DNA of 64,000 bases from Agrobacterium albertimagni AOL15 (lineage in GTDB: Bacteria; Pseudomonadota; Alphaproteobacteria; Rhizobiales; Rhizobiaceae): positions 357,313 through 421,312 of the forward strand of contig NZ_ALJF01000004.1 in the NCBI RefSeq assembly GCF_000300855.1, written 5' to 3'. The position numbers were made by a program, and so were the translations under genes. The notes below the pieces were generated by a model, which saw nothing but the letters and a program-made list of their open reading frames with translations, searched no databases and was not told where the DNA came from. Below are positions 9,765 to 19,035 of this stretch, in pieces. The stretch's first letter is position 1. The number at the start of each line of letters is the position of its first letter.

Positions 9765-11438
9765 ATGAGCAATCCCAGACACAATATCCGCGACGTCCGC
9801 GCCGCCACCGGAACCGAGCTTTCGGCCAAGAGCTGGATGACGGAAGCGCCGCTTCGCATGTTGATGAACAATCTCGACCCTGATGTCGCCGAGCGGCCGC
9901 ATGAGCTGGTGGTCTATGGCGGCATCGGCCGGGCGGCGCGCACCTGGGATGATTTCGACCGGATCGTCGAAACGCTGAAGACGCTGACTGACGAAGAGAC
10001 GCTGATCGTCCAGTCGGGCAAGCCGGTCGGTGTGTTCCGCACCCACAAGGACGCGCCGCGCGTGCTGATCGCCAATTCCAACCTCGTGCCGCACTGGGCG
10101 ACCTGGGATCACTTCAACGAGCTGGATAAAAAGGGGCTGGCCATGTACGGCCAGATGACCGCCGGTTCGTGGATCTATATCGGCACACAAGGGATCGTGC
10201 AGGGCACTTATGAGACCTTCGTGGAGGCCGGCCGCCAACACTACAACGGCAACTTGAAGGGCAAGTGGATCGTGACCGGTGGCTTAGGCGGCATGGGTGG
10301 CGCCCAGCCGCTCGCCGCCGTCATGGCCGGCGCCTGCTGCCTTGCCGTCGAATGCGACGAGACCCGCATCGATTTTCGCCTGCGCACCCGTTACGTCGAT
10401 GCCAAGGCGCATACGCTGGACGAGGCGCTTGCCCTGATCGACCAGTGGACAAAGGTAGGCGAAGCCAAATCCGTCGGCCTCGTCGGCAATGCCGCTGAGA
10501 TCTTCCCGGAACTTGTGCGCCGCGGCGTGCGCCCCGATATCGTCACCGACCAGACTTCGGCCCATGACCCAATCCACGGCTATCTGCCATCAGGCTGGAC
10601 GGTTGCCGAATGGCGGGCAAAACAGGAAAGCGACCCGAAGGCCGTGGAAGTCGCTGCCCGCGCCTCGATGAAGACCCATGTGCAGGCGATGGTCGACTTT
10701 TGGAACAGGGGCATTCCGACGCTCGACTATGGCAACAACATTCGCCAGGTCGCCAAGGAAGAGGGCTTCGAGAATGCCTTTGCCTTCCCCGGCTTCGTGC
10801 CGGCCTATATCCGTCCGCTGTTCTGCCGCGGCATCGGCCCGTTCCGCTGGGCCGCACTGTCCGGCGATCCGGAGGACATTTACAAGACCGATGCCAAGGT
10901 GAAGGAGCTGCTGCCCGACAACACGCACTTGCACAACTGGCTGGACATGGCGCGCGAACGCATCGCCTTCCAGGGCCTGCCTGCCCGCATCTGCTGGGTC
11001 GGCCTCGGCGATCGCCACAAGCTCGGCCTCGCCTTCAACGAGATGGTGCGCAATGGCGAGCTGAAGGCACCCGTCGTCATCGGTCGTGACCATCTCGATT
11101 CCGGCTCGGTCGCCTCGCCGAACCGCGAGACGGAAGCGATGAAGGATGGCTCCGACGCCGTGTCCGACTGGCCGCTTCTGAACGCGCTGCTCAACTGCGC
11201 CTCGGGTGCGACCTGGGTCTCGCTGCATCATGGTGGCGGTGTCGGCATGGGCTTTTCTCAGCATTCCGGCATGGTGATCTGCGCCGATGGCACTGATGAT
11301 GCCGCACGCCGGCTGGAGAGGGTGCTCTGGAACGATCCGGCGACCGGCGTCATGCGCCATGCCGATGCGGGCTATGACATCGCGCTCGACTGCGCCAAGG
11401 AAAAAGGCCTTCGTCTGCCCGGCATTCTCGGCAATTGA
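9765..11438 (+). CDS. hutU: Urocanate hydratase (HutU)
   Basis: Hydrates urocanate to imidazolonepropionate using tightly bound NAD+ as an electrophile, second pathway step. The protein has 557 residues, the normal length, with the signature [10 protein letters not shown] near residue 32, [10 protein letters not shown], the nucleotide-binding glycine-rich [14 protein letters not shown] near 170, and [11 protein letters not shown] plus [13 protein letters not shown] near the C-terminus. It has a ribosome site (GAGGAGCGAGG) directly before the ATG and is part of the continuous hut operon. Confidence 0.97.
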   Translation: MSNPRHNIRDVRAATGTELSAKSWMTEAPLRMLMNNLDPDVAERPHELVVYGGIGRAARTWDDFDRIVETLKTLTDEETLIVQSGKPVGVFRTHKDAPRVLIANSNLVPHWATWDHFNELDKKGLAMYGQMTAGSWIYIGTQGIVQGTYETFVEAGRQHYNGNLKGKWIVTGGLGGMGGAQPLAAVMAGACCLAVECDETRIDFRLRTRYVDAKAHTLDEALALIDQWTKVGEAKSVGLVGNAAEIFPELVRRGVRPDIVTDQTSAHDPIHGYLPSGWTVAEWRAKQESDPKAVEVAARASMKTHVQAMVDFWNRGIPTLDYGNNIRQVAKEEGFENAFAFPGFVPAYIRPLFCRGIGPFRWAALSGDPEDIYKTDAKVKELLPDNTHLHNWLDMARERIAFQGLPARICWVGLGDRHKLGLAFNEMVRNGELKAPVVIGRDHLDSGSVASPNRETEAMKDGSDAVSDWPLLNALLNCASGATWVSLHHGGGVGMGFSQHSGMVICADGTDDAARRLERVLWNDPATGVMRHADAGYDIALDCAKEKGLRLPGILGN

Positions 11439-11453
11439 GGGGACGAAACACCC

Positions 11454-12071
11454 ATGTCCATCCGCATCCAGCGCTTTGACGAGCACCTGAGGATGCCCTG
11501 GAAAAACGGGCTGGGGATCACCCGCGAGGTGATCTCCAGGCCTGCTTCGGATGGAGCCGGCGGGTTCGACTGGCGAATCAGTCTTGCGACCGTCGGGACC
11601 TCTGGTCCGTTCTCGGTCTTTGCCGGGTTCGACAGGACGATAGCCGTTCTCCAGGGCGACGGCATGCAGTTGACGGTCGATGGGAGGCGGGAGCCACCGC
11701 TTCTCATGGCATCGCCTCCCTTCGCCTTTTCCGGCGATTCGGAAGTGCACGCAGATTGCCTCGGGGGAGAAACGCTCGATCTCAATGTCATGAGCCGTCG
11801 CGGATTTTTCGTTCATCACATGACGAAGATTGGCGTGTCAGCCGCGCAGACGCTTTCGGTGTCCAAGGACACTGTCGCTGTCGTGTTTCAAGGTGATGCC
11901 CGGGTGACGATCGATAGCCTGCGATCAGATGTCGGGCTCGGCGATATCATGATCTCAGAGCAGGTACCGTTTGAGTTCACCGTCGAGCCTCGCGCGGCTG
12001 ATTGCACGCTCTACAGCATCGAAGTAACTACCGCTCTGGAGCGGGCCTCTGGTCCCGAACCGGTTGCCTAG
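11454..12071 (+). CDS. hutD: HutD family protein
   Basis: A 205-residue cupin-like HutD protein with the family N-terminal block MPWKNGLGITREV and FDWRISLATV, then FSVFAGFDRTIAVLQGDGM. In pseudomonads HutD has been proposed to set an upper limit on hut operon activity, perhaps by binding urocanate or formimidoylglutamate; no enzymatic role is established. It follows hutU by 15 bases and its stop codon lies inside a candidate HutC operator. Confidence 0.9.
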   Translation: MSIRIQRFDEHLRMPWKNGLGITREVISRPASDGAGGFDWRISLATVGTSGPFSVFAGFDRTIAVLQGDGMQLTVDGRREPPLLMASPPFAFSGDSEVHADCLGGETLDLNVMSRRGFFVHHMTKIGVSAAQTLSVSKDTVAVVFQGDARVTIDSLRSDVGLGDIMISEQVPFEFTVEPRAADCTLYSIEVTTALERASGPEPVA

Positions 12072-12075
12072 ACAA
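12064..12075. promoter_or_regulatory. Candidate HutC operator between hutD and hutC
   Basis: TTGCCTAGACAA differs by one base from the inverted repeat in front of hutF and overlaps the hutD stop codon, about 84 bases upstream of the hutC ATG. The pairing of two such 12-mers with the two places where a hut repressor would be expected to act supports an operator, but this is inferred from sequence similarity only. Confidence 0.4.
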
Positions 12076-12158
12076 GCCCTGTGCCGATAAGGGAATGCCC
12101 GAAGCGCTGCGGCTAGAAACCCGTAAGATCGCTTCGCCACCATCAGGATCGACCCACC

Positions 12159-12896
12159 ATGTCCGACGATCAGCCAGGCTTTGCACTTCCCGAGGAACGG
12201 CAGGATACGCCGCTCTACGAGCAGATGAAAGCCGAGATCAAGGCGCGGATCGAGCGCGGCGATTGGCCGATTAATTTCCGCATTCCCTCCGAGAACGAGC
12301 TGGTCGAGATGCTGGGCGTCAGCCGGATGACCGCGCATCGGGCGCTGCGCGAACTCGCCAGCGAAGGCGTCATCGTGCGCGTTCAGGGGCGCGGCTCTTT
12401 CGTTGCCCCGAAGAAGCGCCGGGCCAATGTCAGTGACGTGCGCAATATCGCCGAGGAGATTGCCGAGCGCGGCGGCCAGCATTCGGTCGAGATCGTGCTG
12501 ATGCAGGCGGAAGTCTGCGACCATGATCTGGCGGACAGGCTGGAAGTCGAGACCGGCACATCAGCCCTTCACTCGGTCATCGTGCACAAGGAAGACGACC
12601 TGCCGATCCAGCTCGAGGATCGCTTCGTCCATGCGGAACTGGCGCCCGCCTATCTCGATCAGGATTTTCGGGCGATCACGCCGAATGCTTATCTCAGCGG
12701 TATCGCGCCGATCTCGCGCGCCGAGCAGTTCGTCGAGGCGGTTCTGCCGCAGCCATGGGAATGCCGGTTGCTGGCCATCGCACGCTCCGAACCCTGCCTT
12801 CTGGTTCGGCGTCGAACCTGGTCCGGCGATCGGCTGGTGACGTCAGTTCGGCTTCTCTATCCGGGCAGCCGCTACAGTCTCGAAAGCTCGTATTGA
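12159..12896 (+). CDS. hutC: Histidine utilisation repressor HutC (GntR/HutC family)
   Basis: The N-terminal winged helix is typical GntR: PLYEQMKAEIKARIERGDW, IPSENELVEMLGVSRMTAHRALREL and GRGSFVAPKK. The C-terminal UTRA effector domain follows from about residue 95 to the end and would bind urocanate in HutC proteins. At 245 residues it has the usual length. It is the last gene of the hut operon in the same orientation, preceded by a possible operator and followed by a strong hairpin terminator, fitting autoregulation plus control of the hut genes. Confidence 0.94.
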   Translation: MSDDQPGFALPEERQDTPLYEQMKAEIKARIERGDWPINFRIPSENELVEMLGVSRMTAHRALRELASEGVIVRVQGRGSFVAPKKRRANVSDVRNIAEEIAERGGQHSVEIVLMQAEVCDHDLADRLEVETGTSALHSVIVHKEDDLPIQLEDRFVHAELAPAYLDQDFRAITPNAYLSGIAPISRAEQFVEAVLPQPWECRLLAIARSEPCLLVRRRTWSGDRLVTSVRLLYPGSRYSLESSY

Positions 12897-12909
12897 GCCG
12901 AGAAGAAAG

Positions 12910-12935
12910 CCGGCCGCAAACTTTGTCGCGGCCGG
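12910..12935. terminator. Bidirectional hairpin between hutC and the RND pump gene
   Basis: An 8-bp perfect stem (CCGGCCGC / GCGGCCGG) with a 10-base loop sits between two convergent genes, 14 bases after the hutC stop and 18 bases from the pump stop. There is no long T-run on either side, so termination strength is uncertain. Confidence 0.55.
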
Positions 12936-12953
12936 TCAAATTCGTCCAGTCGG

Positions 12954-15900
12954 TCAGGCTGTGACCGAAGGATCCTTGATCCGGAACCAGATCAGATAAA
13001 GCGCCGGCAGGAAAAGCAGCGTCAGCACCGTACCGACGACGATGCCGCCCATCATCGCGAAAGCCATCGGTCCCCAGAAGATCTCAGAGGCGATGGGGAT
13101 GAGCGCGAGACTGGCGGCGGCAGCCGTCAGCATGATCGGTCGCATGCGGTGCTCGGTCGCCTCGCGAACCGCATCCCAGGCATGGCGGCCGTTGCGTTGC
13201 AGCGTATCGATCTCGACCACGAGGATGACCGAGTTTCGGATGAGGATACCGATCAGGGCCAAGACGCCGAGAATGGCAACGAAGCCGAGAGGCGCACCGC
13301 TGGGCAGAAGGGCTGCGACAACGCCGATCAGTCCAAGCGGAGCCACGATCACAACCATGAATAGCCGCTGGAAGCTTTGCAGCTGGAACATGAGGATCGT
13401 CGTCATGGTCAGAAGCATCAGCGGAACGACGGCCGCAATCGGTGCCTGGCTCTTGGCGCTGCTTTCGACCGAGCCACCGACCGCGACATGATAACCCGCA
13501 GGAAGATCGGCGGCGTAGGTTTCTACCTTGTCCTTCAAAGCCGCATCAATGGTGGCCGGCTGCGTGGCATCGGAGATGGCAGCCTTGAGCGTGATCGTCG
13601 GACTGCGATCACGACGCCAGATCACGGGCTGCTCCATGCCATAGGAGAAGCTGGCGATGGAGGCGAGCGGTACGGACTGGCCGTCACCGCCGGGCAGCTG
13701 CAGATTGCGAAGTGTTTCCACGGACTGGCGTTCGTCGCCCGGCGCACGGCCAACAACATTGATCAGATAGATGCTGTCGCGCAGCTGGGTCATGGTCGAG
13801 CCGCCGGCCATATTGTTGAGCGCCGTTGCGATATCGCTCGAGCTCACCCCGAGAAGACGGGCCTTGTCCTGAAGCACATCGACCTTCACTGTGCGAGCCG
13901 GCTCCATCCAGTCGAAGACGATGCGACCGAGACGCGGCTCCGTGCCGATGACGGCTGCAAGTCCGGTTGCGTATTCGCGCACCTTTTCCGGATCCGGACC
14001 GCTGACGCGGTACTGGATCGGCCGGCCGACCGGCGGTCCGAGCTCCATTTCCTTGACCAGAATGTCCGTGCCCGGATAGCCATCCGCGGCAACCGCCATC
14101 AGTTTTTCCTTCAGAGCCTCCCGGGCTTCGATGCTCTTGGTGACGATGACCATCTGGCCGAAATAGGGGGCCGACGGCTGTACGTCGAATGAGAGAACGA
14201 AGCGCTTGGCGCCTTGCCCGACATAGGATGTCCAGTGTTCGATACTGTCGTCATTGGCGAGGTAGGCGGCCTCGAATTCATCCATGTCGGCCTTGGTCTG
14301 GGCCAGCGTGGAGTTCTGCCGCCCGGTCCAGTCGACGATCAGCTCTGGACGATCCGATGCCGGGAAGAAATGCTGCTGGACGAAGCCCATGCCATAGACG
14401 GAGAGGAGGAAGACGCCGAATGTGGCGGCGACCGTCATCTTCGGCCAATGCATGCAAGCCGCCAGAATGCGCGAAAACATCTGGGCGACCCTGCCTTTCT
14501 GCTCATGATGCCGCTCCATCTTTGCCGGAAGGATCAGCACCCCGAGAACCGGCGCGAAGAGAACGGCGACGATCCAGGAAACGATGAGGGCAACGGCAAT
14601 GACGACGAAGAGCGAGAAGGTGAATTCGCCAGCGGCACTGTCGTTCAGGCCGACGGGAATGAAACTCGCGACGGTGACCAGGGTGCCGGTAAGCATCGGA
14701 AATGCCGTCGAGGTCCAAACCGCTGTCGCTGCCTTGGACAGGGGTTCACCCTGTTCGAGCTTGGACACCATCATTTCGATGGCGATCATGGCATCGTCGA
14801 CCAAGAGGCCGAGCGCGATGATCAGTGCACCGAGCGAAATGCGCTGGAGGGAGATGCCCAGATATTCCATGGCGACGAAGGTGATGGCGAGAACCAGCGG
14901 GATCGACAGAGCAACCACGAGCCCGGCTCTGGCGCCCAGACTTATGAAGCTGACGACGAGAACGATGGCAATCGCCTCGAAGAGGGCCTTGGTGAAGCCG
15001 CCGACGGCTTCGTCAACGACGACGGCCTGATCGGCCACATGGTGAATGCCAATGCCGATGGGCAGGCTGGCGGTCACCTTTTCCATCTTCTCAGACAGGG
15101 CTTCGCCGAATTCGAGCAGGTTGGAGCCCGGCTTCATGCCAATCGCAAGACCGATCGCCGGCTCGCCATTAACCCGGAACAGCGCCTGCTGCGGGTCGAC
15201 ATAGCCGCGCGTGATGGTCGCGACATCGCTCAATCGGAAGAAGCGGTCGTTGACGCGAAGGTTGACCTTTCTCAGGTCGTCTTCCGTGGAGAACTGACCT
15301 GAGACGCGCATGCTGATGCTCTCGGACGCGGTGCGCAGAGTTCCTGATGCGACGACGGCGTTCTGATTCTGCAGTGTCTCGACGATCTGTTGCTGGGTGA
15401 TGCCTAGCGCAGCCATACGCCGGGTGGAGAACTCCAGATAGATCACCTCGTCCTGAGCGCCGATGAGATCGACCTTGCCGACATTGGGAACGGCGAGGAT
15501 CTCGGTTCGTGCCGCTTCCAGATAGTCCCGGAGCTGTCGCTGGGTCAGCCCGTCCGCGGTGAAGGCATAGATATTGCCGTAGACATCACCGAAGCTGTCG
15601 ATGAAGAAGGGACCGACCACACCCTGAGGAAGGTTGGGAACGATGTCATTGATCATGTTCCGGACCTTGACCCAGGTCGGGTTGACGTCCGCCGCCTTCG
15701 TGTTCTCGAGAAGGTTGACGTAGATCGTCACCTGTCCCGGGGCATTGATGCTCTTGGTGTAATCGAGGGATTCGAGTTCCTGCAGTTTCTTCTCGATCCG
15801 ATCGGTGACCTGGCTGGTCATTTCATCGACCGATGCCCCCGGCCATTGGGCCTGGATCAGCATCGTCTTGATCGTGAATTCCGGATCTTCTTCGCGTCCG

Positions 15901-16007
15901 AGATTGAAATAGGACATGACCCCTGCGACCGTGGCAAGGATCATGAAGTACCAGACGAGCGACTTGTGACGCAGTGCCCATTCGGAAAGATTGAATTTGC
16001 TGTTCAT
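12954..16007 (-). CDS. RND-family multidrug efflux permease (AcrB/MexF-like)
   Basis: A 1017-residue inner-membrane proton-driven pump. The first transmembrane helix is in SLVWYFMILATVAGVMSYF; the proton-relay Asp pair is in GLLVDDAMIAIEMM near residue 400; the two porter repeats are visible as VDEMTSQVTDRIEKKL and a matching second half with LLVDWTG-type sequence after the sixth helix. The start ATG overlaps the stop of the upstream adaptor gene. It works with the two adaptor lipoproteins encoded upstream; no outer-membrane channel gene is present, so a shared TolC-type protein elsewhere is expected. Substrate unknown. Confidence 0.93.
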   Translation of the reverse strand: MNSKFNLSEWALRHKSLVWYFMILATVAGVMSYFNLGREEDPEFTIKTMLIQAQWPGASVDEMTSQVTDRIEKKLQELESLDYTKSINAPGQVTIYVNLLENTKAADVNPTWVKVRNMINDIVPNLPQGVVGPFFIDSFGDVYGNIYAFTADGLTQRQLRDYLEAARTEILAVPNVGKVDLIGAQDEVIYLEFSTRRMAALGITQQQIVETLQNQNAVVASGTLRTASESISMRVSGQFSTEDDLRKVNLRVNDRFFRLSDVATITRGYVDPQQALFRVNGEPAIGLAIGMKPGSNLLEFGEALSEKMEKVTASLPIGIGIHHVADQAVVVDEAVGGFTKALFEAIAIVLVVSFISLGARAGLVVALSIPLVLAITFVAMEYLGISLQRISLGALIIALGLLVDDAMIAIEMMVSKLEQGEPLSKAATAVWTSTAFPMLTGTLVTVASFIPVGLNDSAAGEFTFSLFVVIAVALIVSWIVAVLFAPVLGVLILPAKMERHHEQKGRVAQMFSRILAACMHWPKMTVAATFGVFLLSVYGMGFVQQHFFPASDRPELIVDWTGRQNSTLAQTKADMDEFEAAYLANDDSIEHWTSYVGQGAKRFVLSFDVQPSAPYFGQMVIVTKSIEAREALKEKLMAVAADGYPGTDILVKEMELGPPVGRPIQYRVSGPDPEKVREYATGLAAVIGTEPRLGRIVFDWMEPARTVKVDVLQDKARLLGVSSSDIATALNNMAGGSTMTQLRDSIYLINVVGRAPGDERQSVETLRNLQLPGGDGQSVPLASIASFSYGMEQPVIWRRDRSPTITLKAAISDATQPATIDAALKDKVETYAADLPAGYHVAVGGSVESSAKSQAPIAAVVPLMLLTMTTILMFQLQSFQRLFMVVIVAPLGLIGVVAALLPSGAPLGFVAILGVLALIGILIRNSVILVVEIDTLQRNGRHAWDAVREATEHRMRPIMLTAAAASLALIPIASEIFWGPMAFAMMGGIVVGTVLTLLFLPALYLIWFRIKDPSVTA

Positions 16008-17089
16008 CGGGCGATCTCGTCGGTGAAGGAAATGATCTGGTTTTCAGTGAGGGAGTTCACGCCGGCGCTGACCACGCGCTCTCCGGCCTGCAAGCCTGAA
16101 ACAATGTCATAGCCGCCGCCCTGGGCCTTTTCGGCTTCGACAGGCCTGCGCGCCACGGCACCACTGGCCGGGTCGATGACCCAGACAAATGCGCCGCCGG
16201 ACTGATCGGCACCTATGGCCGTTTCAGGCAGCCAGATGGCGGTGGCGACGGCCGCGATTGGTCTCGCGACCACGGTGCTGCCCAAGCGAAAGGCCTTGTC
16301 CGGGGTGGACAGCGCAAGCTTGGTTCGCCGCGTCCGGGTTGCGCCATCAGCCTCGGGTGCGACTTCCCGCACGCGACCTTGTGCCGTGATTTGCGGGTTC
16401 GACAGGAGGGTGACCTCGTATTCCGTATCGGGCAATTGAAGCGCCTTCAACGTGTCGGGGACATCGATGACAGCATCGAGGGCCTCGAGCCGGGCGATCG
16501 TCACGGCCGATTGACCGGCTGCAACGACCTGTCCGACTTCCGCGCTCACGGCCGAAACGACACCGTCGGTTTGCGCGACGACAGTGGCATAGGTCGTCTG
16601 CTCGCGCGCCTTCGTCAGATCGGCTTCCTTTTGCTTGACGGTTGCCTCTGCGGCTTCCGCGGTCTGCTCGGCTTCTTCCAGTCGCTCCCGCGTGGTTGCC
16701 TGGGTTCTCAGGAGCGTCGCCTGACGGCTGGCATTGACCTGCGCCAGATCGAATTTGGCCTTTGCGGATGCGAGATCTGCTTCGGCCTGGCGGACTGCGA
16801 GTTGGAGGCTCGTCGTGTCGAGCGTCATCAGAACATCGCCGGCACGAACGACATCGCCGACATCCACCATGCGTGCGGTCACCCGACCGAGCAGGCGGAA
16901 GCCGATATCGACATTCAGCTTGGCCTCGACAGTCCCGGTAAAGGTCGATCCGGGCTCACTTTCGCGCGGACCTGCGATGATGGAGAGAGCCGGGCGCACC
17001 TGCGGCGTGGCCTGTTCTTCGGCCTCGCTGCAGGCACTCAGCGCGACGACGGCAAGGCACAGAAATGCGATTGCTTTCACTTGCTTCAT
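16004..17089 (-). CDS. RND efflux periplasmic adaptor lipoprotein (second of two)
   Basis: A 361-residue membrane fusion protein. It begins with a lipoprotein signal ending in ALSACS, followed by the barrel-sandwich motif DVVRAGDVLMTLD, an alpha-helical hairpin rich in A/E/Q/K (ASAKAKFDLAQVNASRQATL onwards), and the second half-lipoyl motif TDGVVSAVSAEVGQVVAAG. Overlaps the pump gene by four bases downstream and the other adaptor gene upstream by four. It bridges pump and outer-membrane channel. Confidence 0.9.
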   Translation of the reverse strand: MKQVKAIAFLCLAVVALSACSEAEEQATPQVRPALSIIAGPRESEPGSTFTGTVEAKLNVDIGFRLLGRVTARMVDVGDVVRAGDVLMTLDTTSLQLAVRQAEADLASAKAKFDLAQVNASRQATLLRTQATTRERLEEAEQTAEAAEATVKQKEADLTKAREQTTYATVVAQTDGVVSAVSAEVGQVVAAGQSAVTIARLEALDAVIDVPDTLKALQLPDTEYEVTLLSNPQITAQGRVREVAPEADGATRTRRTKLALSTPDKAFRLGSTVVARPIAAVATAIWLPETAIGADQSGGAFVWVIDPASGAVARRPVEAEKAQGGGYDIVSGLQAGERVVSAGVNSLTENQIISFTDEIAR

Positions 17090-18213
17090 TGCGCGTCTCC
17101 CTGAACCGCACGCACCTTTTGTTTCGGGTAGAGAAACTGCGTTCCGTCGACGACAAGCTGATCACCGGGTTCAAGCCCGTCTGCGACGATGATCCGGTCG
17201 GCATCATAGCGCAGCACGTCGATCTGGCGGGTCTCGACGGTCTCCGTGGCCGGATCGACGACGAAGACTGCAGGCTTTCCGTTGGCACTGGTCAAAGACT
17301 GGGACGGAATGGATATGCGCCCCACTTCCGAGAGCTTCGCATAGGCCACGATTGCCGAACCCAGCGTGATCTCCGGTGGCGGATCGGTGATCGAAAGCTT
17401 CAGACGTACGGTGCCGAGCTTGCGATCAACCGAAGGGCTGATCTCCTGGATTTTGGCAACTGCGCGAATATCCGGCCGATCGACAAGAGCCACTTCCACC
17501 GATTCAGGCTGAGCATCCCTGGTCAAGGCACTTTCATCCACGTTGAAGACCGCATCGAGTTCACCATCATGGGCGAGCTCGAATGCGGCCGAGGAAGGCT
17601 GCACGACTTCGCCCGGTTCGATGCTCACGGCCGTGATGAGGCCATCGGCATCGGCTTTCAGCTCTGTCTGAGCCAGGCTCTCCTGCACGCTGGCGAGATT
17701 GGCCTGAGCCGCATCGAGATCGTTGACGGCCGAATCATATTGCTGGATCGCCTCGTCCAGCTGCTGCTGCGGCAGAGCACCTGTCTGGGTCAGAGTGCGA
17801 CGGCGGTTGAGATAGGATTCGGCGGTGCGCAAGGTGGCTTGGCGGGCACGGATGGCCGCTTCTGCCGCCGTCAGATCAGCCTTCTGTTCCGTCGGATCAA
17901 GGCGGGCAAGCACCTGGCCGACCTTTACCCGATCACCGACCTCGACATCACGGGCAATGACGCGGCCGCTGACCTTGAAGGACAGGACGCTTTCAACCCG
18001 CGGCTTCACCTCTCCGGTACCGGAGACGGTGACGACATCGGACACGGTGGCCGCGGTTGCGACCCTGACCGTCGGCACATAGCCGGCCTTCTCCGACGTA
18101 TCGTCGCTGCAGGAGGCGAGCAGGAGGGGCAAAACTGCCGCGACCAGCAAGGGAAATTTTGTTGACGTCGGGGGCAACCGACCCATCTGGCGCGTTACCA
18201 ACGGGGTGGGCAT
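17086..18213 (-). CDS. RND efflux periplasmic adaptor lipoprotein (first of two)
   Basis: A 375-residue adaptor with a lipoprotein signal (LLVAAVLPLLLASCSDD), the lipoyl half-motif DVEVGDRVKVGQVLARLDPT, a helical hairpin (AAEAAIRARQATLRTAESYL) and DADGLITAVSIEPGEVV. ATG at 18213 was chosen because AGGAG lies eight bases upstream; the frame stays open further but without a ribosome site and through the putative operator. First gene of the efflux operon, divergent from the TetR gene. Two adaptors for one pump is a recurring arrangement in alphaproteobacteria; they may form a heteromer. Confidence 0.88.
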   Translation of the reverse strand: MPTPLVTRQMGRLPPTSTKFPLLVAAVLPLLLASCSDDTSEKAGYVPTVRVATAATVSDVVTVSGTGEVKPRVESVLSFKVSGRVIARDVEVGDRVKVGQVLARLDPTEQKADLTAAEAAIRARQATLRTAESYLNRRRTLTQTGALPQQQLDEAIQQYDSAVNDLDAAQANLASVQESLAQTELKADADGLITAVSIEPGEVVQPSSAAFELAHDGELDAVFNVDESALTRDAQPESVEVALVDRPDIRAVAKIQEISPSVDRKLGTVRLKLSITDPPPEITLGSAIVAYAKLSEVGRISIPSQSLTSANGKPAVFVVDPATETVETRQIDVLRYDADRIIVADGLEPGDQLVVDGTQFLYPKQKVRAVQGDAQ

Positions 18214-18242
18214 CGCAGACTCCTGAAAACGAGGGAGGAATT

Positions 18243-18262
18243 TATTCATCGTGTGTTGAATA
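18243..18262. promoter_or_regulatory. Candidate TetR operator in the efflux divergent promoter
   Basis: TATTCA and TGAATA form perfect six-base arms separated by eight bases, lying between the adaptor start at 18213 and the TetR start at 18272. A palindrome in a short divergent region between a pump operon and a TetR gene is the usual repressor site. Binding is inferred. Confidence 0.55.
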
Positions 18263-18271
18263 TATGCCGGA

Positions 18272-19012
18272 ATGGGGCTAGGCTTGTCAAGCGAACGAAT
18301 TGAGGGTGGTGTGAAACAGGTTAAGAACGTGACCGAACGGAAACGAGGGAGGCCTCGCCGGGGCGCAGAACAGAATGCCGAAGGCCTTCTGGATGCTGCC
18401 ATGGAGACCTTTGCGGCAAATGGTTTCGAGCAGACATCACTGCGTGCGATCGCAACGACCGCAGGCGTGGACGTAGCGCTAATCTCCTATCGCTACGGAT
18501 CGAAGATGGGCCTTTGGCAGGCGATCGTGACCGAAGTTGCGCGCGAAACCGTCGAGTTGCTCGAGTCTGCGATTGATCGGGCCCGAGAGCGCCCGCAGGC
18601 AGAACGCGTCGATTTCATCAGTTCCGAAGTCGTGGACGTGATCTGGCGCCGCACGCATTTTTCGAGAATTCTGTTTTCGGAAATCATTCACAGCCGGGAC
18701 GAGGAACGAAAGGACTTCATCGAGGAGGCCCTGGCGAAGCCATTTCTCGAAGTGCTTTATCCGTTCGTGCAGTCAAGCCTCGATGCTGCGGGGCAGCAGC
18801 GACCGTTCGACACCAAGCTGGGTATGATGGCGTCGATCGCGCTTGCGGGTCTCTTGAGTTCCACGCGCGAGTTCACCGGCCGCTTCGTGGAAGTGGCAAG
18901 ACAGGACGATATTCTGCAAAACCAGGTAAAACAGCTGATCAAGAGCATGTGGACCGCACCCGCTGACAACGCGGTGCCCACGCCCCGGGCAGCTGGATCG
19001 AAGAGGTCCTGA
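18272..19012 (+). CDS. TetR-family transcriptional regulator of the efflux operon
   Basis: The N-terminal helix-turn-helix is clear: LLDAAMETFAANGFEQTSLRAIATTAGVDVAL with ISYRYGSKMGLW, preceded by a basic segment ERKRGRPRR. The remaining ~170 residues form the variable ligand domain, with a C-terminal portion resembling the TetR CerR-type group. 246 residues from ATG 18272; a GTG at 18311 with GAGGG just upstream is a credible later start that would remove 13 residues. Divergent from the adaptor-adaptor-pump operon, so likely its repressor. Confidence 0.86.
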   Translation: MGLGLSSERIEGGVKQVKNVTERKRGRPRRGAEQNAEGLLDAAMETFAANGFEQTSLRAIATTAGVDVALISYRYGSKMGLWQAIVTEVARETVELLESAIDRARERPQAERVDFISSEVVDVIWRRTHFSRILFSEIIHSRDEERKDFIEEALAKPFLEVLYPFVQSSLDAAGQQRPFDTKLGMMASIALAGLLSSTREFTGRFVEVARQDDILQNQVKQLIKSMWTAPADNAVPTPRAAGSKRS

Positions 19013-19035
19013 CCAACCCGTCGCAAAGCGCGCTA

